Shown: positions 1 through 6,978 of the stretch, piece after piece
Numbering within the stretch: the first letter of the stretch is position 1
How the letters are laid out: every line of letters begins with the position of its first letter
Notes under the pieces: generated by a model
Told to the model about the DNA's origin: nothing
The model's database searches: none
What the model saw: the letters and a program-made list of their open reading frames with translations, nothing else
Assembly (NCBI GenBank): GCA_020629415.1
Contig: JAHDDL010000009.1
Location: forward strand, 39,230-103,229
Source: Maribacter sp.
Lineage (GTDB): Bacteria > Bacteroidota > Bacteroidia > Flavobacteriales > Flavobacteriaceae
Length of the DNA stretch: 64,000 bases
Direction: 5' to 3'
Translations under genes and position numbers: made by a program

Positions 1-21
1 TTGAATTTGTATTTATAAAGT

Positions 22-1005
22 ATGTTAGTAGACAACCATAATAGAGCAATTAATTATCTAAGATTGGCGGTGACAGACCGTTGCAATCTTCGTTGTAATT
101 ATTGTATGCCTGAGGAGGGAATTAATTTTGCCAAAAATGATAAGTTGTTTACCATAGAGGAGTTGGTAAAATTGAGCGAGATAGTAGTTTCTCAAGGTAT
201 AGATAAAATACGGATTACAGGTGGTGAGCCTTTTGTTCGTAAAGATTTAATGGTATTGTTAAGAAGCTTGTCTAAATTAGAAGGTTTAAATGATATTTCC
301 GTTACTACGAACGCAACGCTAATTGGTCCATTTATAGATGAGTTGAAAGAACTGGGCATTAAGAATATAAATGTGAGTATGGATGCCATTAATCGTGAGA
401 CTTTTGAGCGTATTACCCGCAGGGATCATTATGATGTGGTGTATAATAATATGATTAGGTTGATTACCGAAGGTTTTAATGTGCGTATCAACTTTATTGC
501 TTTAGATGGTCAGAATACAGATGACATTCTACCAATGCTAGAATTGACAAAGCACTATAATGTATCGGTGCGTTTTTTGGAAGAAATGCCTTTTAATGGT
601 GGTTCCAAGGAATTTCAGACTATTAAATGGGATTTTAAAACTATACTTGAACATATTAGAAGTAAGCATCCAGATTATTACAAACTAGACTCTCCAAAAA
701 CATCTACATCTATAAATTATAAGATACCAGGGTTTAAAGGAACTTTTGGGGTCATTCCTTCTTTTAGTAGAACATTTTGTGGTAGTTGTAATCGTTTAAG
801 AATTTCGGCTACGGGAGACGTTATTACTTGTTTGTATGCCAAAGCAAGCGCAAATCTTAGAGATATTATGAGAGCCGATGCTATGGAAGATAATATCAAA
901 AAAGAAATTTTAAAGGCTGTTGGCAGTCGTGCAAAAACAGGTTTTGAGGCACAAGAAAAGTATAAGGACGTATTTAGTAATTCAATGACTTCAATAGGAG
1001 GATGA
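22..1005 (+). CDS. moaA: GTP 3',8-cyclase MoaA (molybdenum cofactor step 1)
   Basis: Radical-SAM enzyme that converts GTP to 3',8-cyclo-GTP, the first step of molybdopterin synthesis in the cytoplasm. The N-terminal SAM cluster motif is CNLRCNYC (C21, C25, C28). The second 4Fe-4S cluster is given by C253, C256 and C270 (FCGSCNRLR and ITCLYA). The protein ends in the family's conserved Gly-Gly tail, and 327 residues is normal length. The start is bounded by an in-frame TAA at 16-18, which may be the stop codon of a preceding gene outside the window. It overlaps moaC by 4 bases, so the two are probably translationally coupled. Identification is firm. Confidence 0.97.
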   Translation: MLVDNHNRAINYLRLAVTDRCNLRCNYCMPEEGINFAKNDKLFTIEELVKLSEIVVSQGIDKIRITGGEPFVRKDLMVLLRSLSKLEGLNDISVTTNATLIGPFIDELKELGIKNINVSMDAINRETFERITRRDHYDVVYNNMIRLITEGFNVRINFIALDGQNTDDILPMLELTKHYNVSVRFLEEMPFNGGSKEFQTIKWDFKTILEHIRSKHPDYYKLDSPKTSTSINYKIPGFKGTFGVIPSFSRTFCGSCNRLRISATGDVITCLYAKASANLRDIMRADAMEDNIKKEILKAVGSRAKTGFEAQEKYKDVFSNSMTSIGG

Positions 1006-1478
1006 TGCAGAAGAAATTATCACATATAGATGAATCTGGGAATGCTACCATGGTAGATGTTTCTCAAAAAACACCTTCGGTACGTACTGCAATTGCCAGT
1101 GGAATTATAAAATTTCCAGCGGAAGTTTTTAAATCATTATCAGACCAAGATTTTGTAGGCAAGAAGGGTAGTATTGTACAAACAGCTGTTATTGCTGGTA
1201 TACAGGGTGTAAAGAAAACATCGGAATTAATACCGTTGTGCCATCAAATAAACCTGTCTAAAATAAATGTTGAAATTGAACCGGCATTAGATTCATTTCA
1301 GATTACCTGTACTGTAAAATGCAATGAAAAGACCGGGGTTGAGATGGAAGCTTTAACCGGGGTTTCTATAGCTGCCTTAACCATTTATGATATGTGCAAG
1401 GCGCTTTCACAAGACATCGTAATCGGTACAATTCAACTAGAACAAAAAACAGGAGGTAAGAATGATTTCCAAAGATAA
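1002..1478 (+). CDS. moaC: cyclic pyranopterin monophosphate synthase MoaC
   Basis: Converts 3',8-cyclo-GTP to cyclic pyranopterin monophosphate, directly after MoaA. Family blocks are present in order: MVDVSQKTPSVRTA near the N-terminus, KKTSELIPLCHQI in the middle, and GVEMEALTGVS followed by YDMCKAL with the catalytic lysine. At 158 residues it is full length. Two ATG codons (1002 and 1005) lie just behind an AGGAG at 996-1000, and either may be the start; the 1002 start gives an ATGA overlap with moaA. Its 3' end overlaps mobA by 17 bases. No fused MoaE or MogA domain is present. Confidence 0.96.
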   Translation: MMQKKLSHIDESGNATMVDVSQKTPSVRTAIASGIIKFPAEVFKSLSDQDFVGKKGSIVQTAVIAGIQGVKKTSELIPLCHQINLSKINVEIEPALDSFQITCTVKCNEKTGVEMEALTGVSIAALTIYDMCKALSQDIVIGTIQLEQKTGGKNDFQR

Positions 1479-2055
1479 GATATACGGATTGGTTCTTTCA
1501 GGTGGTAAAAGCACTAGAATGGGAGAGGATAAGGGTTTAATTACTTACCACAAGCTGCCGCAACGTGAGCATTTGTACCATTTGTTGAATGAGGTTTGCG
1601 ATAAAACTTTTCTTAGTATCCGTAAAGATCAAAAAAGCGAAATTTCTAATATGTTCGATGTCATAATAGATAATGATGAATTCAGAGGTCCTTACAACGG
1701 ATTGCTGTCTGCTCATAAAGAGCATCCAGATGCTGCGTGGTTGGTATTAGCCTGCGATTTGCCATTGATGGATAAAAGGGCTTTAGAGGAGCTGATTGAA
1801 GCAAGAAATTCAGATAAAATAGCAAGTGCTTTTGCAGACGCGGATGACCCGTTGCCAGAGCCACTTTGTGCTATTTGGGAACCGGAGGCTTTAAAACAAT
1901 CTGTTGCTTATTTAGAAGCAGGTAACGGTTCTTGCCCTAGAAAATTTCTGATTAATTCAGATGTAAATTTGGTATTTCCACAACAAAAAGAGGTGCTGTT
2001 AAATGCGAATTCCAGAGCGGAGTATGAAGAGGCGCTACTAAAAATAGCACCATGA
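1462..2055 (+). CDS. mobA: molybdenum cofactor guanylyltransferase MobA
   Basis: Nucleotidyltransferase that attaches GMP to molybdopterin to make MGD, the cofactor of the DMSO-reductase family. The N-terminal NTP-binding signature LSGGKSTRMGEDKG and the metal-binding block ACDLPLMD are both clear. At 197 residues the length fits. An AGGAGG lies just upstream inside moaC (about 1451-1456). Its presence implies that the host has an MGD-dependent enzyme such as nitrate reductase or formate dehydrogenase, but none is in this window. It overlaps the next gene by 4 bases. Confidence 0.92.
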   Translation: MISKDKIYGLVLSGGKSTRMGEDKGLITYHKLPQREHLYHLLNEVCDKTFLSIRKDQKSEISNMFDVIIDNDEFRGPYNGLLSAHKEHPDAAWLVLACDLPLMDKRALEELIEARNSDKIASAFADADDPLPEPLCAIWEPEALKQSVAYLEAGNGSCPRKFLINSDVNLVFPQQKEVLLNANSRAEYEEALLKIAP

Positions 2056-3125
2056 ACGAAGAACGTTATCTAAGACAAATAACTTTAGACGGATTTGGCA
2101 CCATTGGCCAGCAAAAGCTAAACGATGCCAAAGTACTTGTGGTAGGTGCTGGCGGATTGGGTATTCCTGTCCTAACCTATTTGAATGCCATGGGTGTGGG
2201 TACATTGGGTATTGTAGATGCGGATATAGTTTCGTTATCTAACCTTCATCGTCAAGTTTTATTTACCGAAGCTATGGTAGGCATTCCCAAAGTTGAGGCT
2301 ATTAAAAAGCAATTATCGGCTCAAAATTCTACAACGCAAATACATACATATCAAACTTTTTTAACTGTAGCCAACGCGCTTGATATAATTGAAAACTATG
2401 ATATTGTTGTAGATGCTACAGATAATTTTCCCACCAGATATCTAATTAACGATGCCTGTATAATTTTGGATAAACCATTTGTATATGGGGCACTACATGC
2501 ATTTGAAGGTCAGGTAAGCGTATTTAACTACAAAGGCGGACCAACATATCGTTGTTTGTTCCCTACCATGCCAGGGGCTGATGCCGTTCCAAATTGTAAT
2601 GAGAACGGTGTATTGGGTATTTTACCTGGTATTATTGGTAATCTACAAGCACTGGAAGTTGTAAAAGTAATTGCGGAGATAGGAGAGGTGTTGTCCGGTA
2701 CTTTATTACTTTTTGATGCACTAAGCCAGCGAACACAAAAAATGAAATTCCAGCTACAGATAGGTAATAACAAAATTAAGACTCTTGCAAGTAGCTATGA
2801 GTTTGACTGTGAGCTACCTATAAAATCGGTTGGGGCTGCTGAGCTTAAAAAATTGCTTTCAGATACGGCTGTTGAGCTCATAGATGTACGTACAGATAAA
2901 GAGTTTCAAAGGCAACATTTAAAAGAAGCCAAACATATTCCTTTAAGTGAATTAACGAGTAGGGTAGATGAGATTGATCTAGAGAGTACCGTTTATGTTA
3001 TATGTCAGTCAGGTATTCGCAGTAAAAAAGCTATTGCATCTTTACTGGAATTATTTCCTGGTAAGGCTTTTGTTGATGTTTCAGGAGGTATGAACCAGAT
3101 AAAGAATTATGTTGATACCTATTGA
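2052..3125 (+). CDS. moeB: MoeB/ThiF-family adenylyltransferase fused to a rhodanese domain
   Basis: Predicted to adenylate the C-terminus of a MoaD/ThiS-like sulfur carrier and, through the rhodanese domain, supply the sulfur. Residues about 1-245 are the E1-like domain, with the GAGGLGIP nucleotide loop, DADIVSLSNLHRQ, DATDNF and active-site Cys182 (VPNCNENG). Residues about 268-357 are rhodanese, with the persulfide-bearing loop CQSGIRS at C318. The zinc-binding CxxC pairs of E. coli MoeB are incomplete: the first reads TYRC (only C168) and no second pair is visible. The target carrier (MoaD) is not in the window and may lie upstream. Overlaps the permease gene by 17 bases. It could serve thiamine instead, but the setting favours molybdopterin. 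Confidence 0.88.
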   Translation: MNEERYLRQITLDGFGTIGQQKLNDAKVLVVGAGGLGIPVLTYLNAMGVGTLGIVDADIVSLSNLHRQVLFTEAMVGIPKVEAIKKQLSAQNSTTQIHTYQTFLTVANALDIIENYDIVVDATDNFPTRYLINDACIILDKPFVYGALHAFEGQVSVFNYKGGPTYRCLFPTMPGADAVPNCNENGVLGILPGIIGNLQALEVVKVIAEIGEVLSGTLLLFDALSQRTQKMKFQLQIGNNKIKTLASSYEFDCELPIKSVGAAELKKLLSDTAVELIDVRTDKEFQRQHLKEAKHIPLSELTSRVDEIDLESTVYVICQSGIRSKKAIASLLELFPGKAFVDVSGGMNQIKNYVDTY

Positions 3126-3885
3126 GCAACTAATTCTTTTATGTTTTGGATTTTTTATAATTGCCACATTGTATTCTTCTGTAGGTTTTGGTGGTGGTTC
3201 TAGCTATCTAGCGCTACTAACGTTATTTCTAACTAGTTTTTTTGATATTAGATCCATTGCGTTAGTTTGTAATTTAGTGGTAGTTTCAGGTAGTACGTAT
3301 CTGTATTTCAAAAATGGTCACGCAAAATTGAAAGATTTTTTACCCTTTGTTTTGGCAAGCATTCCGTTGGCGTATTTAGGTGCTACATTTCGTTTAAAGG
3401 AGAGTGTCTTTTTTATGATTCTAGGATCTTCTCTTATTCTATCGGCTTTGTTTTTGGCTGTCCAGACATTTAATATAAACCAATCTAAAAAAGAGGTTGA
3501 AGATTATCCTAATTATTTAAGTTATGTATTGGGAGCGGGAATTGGGTTCTTGTCTGGATTAGTAGGGATTGGTGGAGGAATTTTTCTTGCTCCGATTTTA
3601 AATCATTTACGATGGAATAAAGCCATCAAAATAGCCGCTCTAGCAAGTTTCTTCATTTTGGTAAATTCTGTATCAGGTTTATTTGGGTTGATAACCAGTA
3701 ATTCATTGTCATTACCTTGGCTAGAAACTATTTGCTTGGTTGTATCAGTTCTTCTTGGCGGACAGTTAGGTATTCGCATTAGTCTTAAAAAACTATCGGC
3801 TAATGGTATTAAAAGGGTTACTGCGTTATTGGTACTCGTTGTTGGTATGCGTGTATTGTTGATCAACGGACTCGGGTTATTTTAA
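3109..3885 (+). CDS. TauE/SafE-family anion permease
   Basis: Inner-membrane protein of 258 residues with about eight hydrophobic segments. It shows the two family signatures, VGFGGGSSYLALLTLF near residue 25 and LVGIGGGIFLAPIL near residue 150, that mark the internally duplicated TauE/SafE (DUF81) family of sulfite, sulfoacetate and related anion exporters. It overlaps the rhodanese gene by 17 bases and precedes moeA by 66, so it is probably co-transcribed with the cofactor genes. The substrate cannot be read from sequence. A sulfur oxyanion linked to MoeB/rhodanese chemistry, or one made by a molybdoenzyme, is an inference. Confidence 0.85.
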   Translation: MLIPIEQLILLCFGFFIIATLYSSVGFGGGSSYLALLTLFLTSFFDIRSIALVCNLVVVSGSTYLYFKNGHAKLKDFLPFVLASIPLAYLGATFRLKESVFFMILGSSLILSALFLAVQTFNINQSKKEVEDYPNYLSYVLGAGIGFLSGLVGIGGGIFLAPILNHLRWNKAIKIAALASFFILVNSVSGLFGLITSNSLSLPWLETICLVVSVLLGGQLGIRISLKKLSANGIKRVTALLVLVVGMRVLLINGLGLF

Positions 3886-3951
3886 AAGGTTGAATACATT
3901 TGATTGTAATTCTATGAGGGTATAATTTATAATAGTTTTACCTTTAATTCT

Positions 3952-5142
3952 ATGATCACATTTAATGAAGCCTACCAAAAAGTATTGGACCATCCTTTAA
4001 ATTTAGGAACGGAGACCGTGCCGCTAATAAATAGTTTAAAAAGAATACTAGCTGAGGATATTTTTGCCGATAGAGATTTTCCTCCTTTTGATCGTGCAAC
4101 CAAAGATGGTATTGCAATTCAGTTCTCTGATATTGTAAATAGCGGACATTCTTTAGGAATTGAAGGTGTAGCCGCCGCTGGTTCAGTTCAAAAGGTCTTG
4201 TCGGATAATCATAATTGTATAGAAGTAATGACCGGTGCAGTTGTGCCAGAAAATTGCGATACTGTGGTTATGTATGAACACATCACTATTGATGGTGGTA
4301 AGGTTACTATTAATGAGAAAGTGACTAAAGGTCAAAATATTCATTATCAAGGCAGTGATGAAAAAGCCGGTGCACTTCTGTTATCTAAAGGAAAAAAGAT
4401 TAGTCCTGCAGAAATTGGTGTGATGGCTACCGTTGGGAAGGCAACGGTGATGGTTAAGGGAAACCCTAAAGTTTGTACTATTGCCACAGGGAATGAATTG
4501 GTTGAGGTTAGTGATACTCCCAAGCCGCACCAAATACGAAAATCCAATATGCTTACAATTGAGACCGCATTATTGAATTCTAAAATTGAAGCTAGTTCTC
4601 TTCATTTAGTAGATGATAAAACTATGATCAAAAACAAATTAGAGAAAGCTTTAATTGAAAATAATGTGCTTCTGTTGAGTGGCGGAGTATCAAAAGGAAA
4701 GTTCGATTTTATTCCCGAAGTGATGGAATCATTGGGTGTAGCCAAAGTTTTTCATAGAGTACTTCAAAGACCGGGTAAACCCTTTTGGTTTGGAATTCAT
4801 CCAGAATTGAAGACAGTTATTTTTTCTTTTCCTGGGAATCCCGTTTCTACATTTGCCAATTATCATCTTTACTTTTTACCATGGTTGCATATCTCATGGG
4901 GCATTTCAATAGATAAATCGTATATTAAGTTAAGTATAAGGATAACCGTATCACAGCCGTTAACCAGATTTATACAGGTAAATGCTGAAGAAAGAGAAGG
5001 TGAATTTTGGGCAACTCCTGTTGTTGAAAATGGTTCGGGAGATTTAACCAGTTTAGCAAAGGCTGACGGATTTATTTGCCTAGAACCGAGAAATAAGGAG
5101 TATGAAGTAGGGGAGGTTGTACCTTTTGTAAAGACCAGGTAG
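3952..5142 (+). CDS. moeA: molybdopterin molybdenumtransferase MoeA
   Basis: Inserts molybdate into adenylated molybdopterin, the last common step of molybdenum cofactor synthesis. The sequence shows the MoeA order: FPPFDRATKDGIAI near residue 45, a GAVVPENCDTVVMYE block near 100, the MoCF-binding core LLLSGGVSKGKFDFIPE near 240, and FSFPGNPVSTFANY near 290. Length (396) is typical. The 66-base gap before it holds no hairpin that I can see, so it is probably read with the genes upstream. No separate mogA/moaB gene is seen in the window. Confidence 0.95.
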   Translation: MITFNEAYQKVLDHPLNLGTETVPLINSLKRILAEDIFADRDFPPFDRATKDGIAIQFSDIVNSGHSLGIEGVAAAGSVQKVLSDNHNCIEVMTGAVVPENCDTVVMYEHITIDGGKVTINEKVTKGQNIHYQGSDEKAGALLLSKGKKISPAEIGVMATVGKATVMVKGNPKVCTIATGNELVEVSDTPKPHQIRKSNMLTIETALLNSKIEASSLHLVDDKTMIKNKLEKALIENNVLLLSGGVSKGKFDFIPEVMESLGVAKVFHRVLQRPGKPFWFGIHPELKTVIFSFPGNPVSTFANYHLYFLPWLHISWGISIDKSYIKLSIRITVSQPLTRFIQVNAEEREGEFWATPVVENGSGDLTSLAKADGFICLEPRNKEYEVGEVVPFVKTR

Positions 5143-5163
5143 TAATCAATTAAATTTTTCTAT

Positions 5164-5571
5164 ATGAATCCAGTGGTAAAAAATATTTTGGCTGTCGTAG
5201 CCGGAGTAGTTGTTGGTAGTATCGTTAATATGGGAATTATTATGATTAGTGGTTCCATAATTCCGCCACCAGAGGGCGGAGATATTACGACAATGGTAGG
5301 ATTGAAAGCAACCATGCATTTATTTGAACCCAAACATTTCATTTTTCCTTTTCTTGCTCATGCTTTGGGCACGTTGGTAGGGGCTTTTGTGGCAACTAGA
5401 ATAGCGGCAACCAGAAAAATGTTAATGGCTTTAGTCATTGGCTTGTTTTTTCTAATTGGTGGTACAGCAAATATTGCCATGCTTGGCGGACCAATGTGGT
5501 TTACCGCTCTAGATATTATAGTGGCTTACATGCCAATGGCATATGTTGGTTACATGCTTGGCAAGAAATAA
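5164..5571 (+). CDS. small four-helix membrane protein, unknown function
   Basis: Protein of 135 residues with four predicted membrane segments (about 8-30, 58-80, 85-105 and 112-131). A short loop after the first helix reads SIIPPPEGGD. It starts 21 bases after moeA and ends just before a strong terminator, so it is the last gene of the molybdenum cofactor unit. It resembles small uncharacterised flavobacterial membrane proteins; I recognise no functional motif. A role in cofactor synthesis is not implied by position alone. Confidence 0.75.
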   Translation: MNPVVKNILAVVAGVVVGSIVNMGIIMISGSIIPPPEGGDITTMVGLKATMHLFEPKHFIFPFLAHALGTLVGAFVATRIAATRKMLMALVIGLFFLIGGTANIAMLGGPMWFTALDIIVAYMPMAYVGYMLGKK

Positions 5572-5590
5572 CCTAAAATAGTTATAAATA

Positions 5591-5628
5591 AAAAGAGGCG
5601 GTCTAGAATTCTAGACAGCCTCTTTTTT
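5591..5628. terminator. bidirectional hairpin terminator between moeA operon and amidohydrolase gene
   Basis: Inverted repeat AAAAGAGGC-G-GTCTAG around an AATT loop, with the partner CTAGAC-A-GCCTCTTTTTT. It has an A-run on the left and a T-run on the right, so it can stop transcription from both converging units. Confidence 0.9.
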
Positions 5629-5646
5629 ACACATAATTTTAAGGTG

Positions 5647-6939
5647 TTACTTTCCTTCGTACTTGCCCATGTAGCGTTTCCAAAGTTCAGTTTGGTGTGT
5701 TTCTAAAGAAACTGTTCTACCATCAATAAAAACATGTGTTAAACGATTTCCTGCCATATCTAGAGCATCACCTTCAGATATAAAAAGGGTGGCACTTTTA
5801 CCATTCTCCAATGTTCCGTAAAGGTCATCTATACCTAAAATCTTGGCAGTATTACCGGTCAATAGTTGAACTGCTATTTCCTTATCCAGTCCTTGTTGTG
5901 CAGCTTGACCGGCATAGAAAGGTAAATTTCTGGTTTGAAAATTAACCGCATCTGAATTTTGAATTCCCACTAGCAAACCTGCATCTACCAATAGCTTGGG
6001 TAATTTATAAGGTAGGTCATAATCATCATCATCAAATACCGGAAGATTATGCGTATACTGTACCAAAACAGGAATATCATTGCTTTTTAAAAATTCTGGA
6101 ATTTTATAAGCATGGTATCCACCGATCAAAACCACTTCTTTAACGCCGTTCATTTTTAAAATGTTAATGGCATCTATAATCTGTCTTTCATCATCTGCAT
6201 GTACATATAATTTTTGACTGCCATCAAAAACACCTTTCATTGCTGCGTAAGCAGGGTTTACCTCTTTGGGAGTAGATTTCCCGTAGGCGGTAGCATTTTT
6301 TATAAATGATATTACCGCTTCGGTTTGTTCCGCATAATCTTTATTTGGGTGATATCCTGGATCTTCACCTGCCCACCAACGACCTTGTTTAAAGGTAGCT
6401 GGCCAGTTTAAATGTATACCGTCATCTACTTTAATGGCTGCATCTTCCCAGTTCCAAGCATCAAATTGTACAATACTTGAAGTTCCTGAAATTCGACCTC
6501 CAGAAGGAGCGATCTGCCCTATTAAGACTCCGTTAGGTCTCATACTTTCAACCACTTTAGATTCTGCATTGTAGGCAATTAAACTTCTTACATGGGGTAT
6601 GAAATCTCCTATTTCATCTTCATCTTTAGATGCTCTAACGGCATCAATCTCAACTAAACCTAGTGTTTTTGCGGGAGCAATGAATCCTGGGTAAACGTGT
6701 TTGCCGGTAGCATCTATTACTTTACCTTTTCTGGCAATTCTCATTTTTGAATCCCCTACAAAAGTAATCTTACCATCTTCGAACATGATAAGCGAACTTT
6801 CAATTACTTCTCCGTTACCCAAATGCGCCGTGGCACCTTCAATAGTAATGGCTTCGGTTTGTTTAGAGCCGGGTGTTTGTTGTGCCATAGTTGGTACTAC
6901 AAGTCCTAAGGCTATGATTAAGGTTATAAATTTTTTCAT
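5647..6939 (-). CDS. secreted amidohydrolase-like protein lacking the HxH metal motif
   Basis: Protein of 430 residues with an N-terminal signal peptide (cleavage near A19-Q20). It has the amidohydrolase superfamily shape: an N-terminal beta-sandwich segment (TIEGATAHLGNGEVIESS), then VIDATGKHVYPGFI, and a C-terminal AVQLLTGNTAKILGIDDLYGTLENGKSATLFI. At the point where active members read PGFIDxHxH, this one reads PGFIAPAKT, so both metal-binding histidines are missing (A90, T92). It lies 39 bases after the larger tandem amidohydrolase gene and probably forms an operon with it. It may be a non-catalytic partner. Superfamily membership is firm; activity is doubtful. Confidence 0.85.
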   Translation of the reverse strand: MKKFITLIIALGLVVPTMAQQTPGSKQTEAITIEGATAHLGNGEVIESSLIMFEDGKITFVGDSKMRIARKGKVIDATGKHVYPGFIAPAKTLGLVEIDAVRASKDEDEIGDFIPHVRSLIAYNAESKVVESMRPNGVLIGQIAPSGGRISGTSSIVQFDAWNWEDAAIKVDDGIHLNWPATFKQGRWWAGEDPGYHPNKDYAEQTEAVISFIKNATAYGKSTPKEVNPAYAAMKGVFDGSQKLYVHADDERQIIDAINILKMNGVKEVVLIGGYHAYKIPEFLKSNDIPVLVQYTHNLPVFDDDDYDLPYKLPKLLVDAGLLVGIQNSDAVNFQTRNLPFYAGQAAQQGLDKEIAVQLLTGNTAKILGIDDLYGTLENGKSATLFISEGDALDMAGNRLTHVFIDGRTVSLETHQTELWKRYMGKYEGK

Positions 6940-6978
6940 TTGTATTGTTTTATGTTTTTTGAAATGTAGCTTGTTATG

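Noticed and set aside
5647..6939. HxH-less amidohydrolase considered as a pseudogene
   Set aside because: The frame is intact with a good signal peptide and full-length fold signatures; loss of the motif looks like divergence, not decay.
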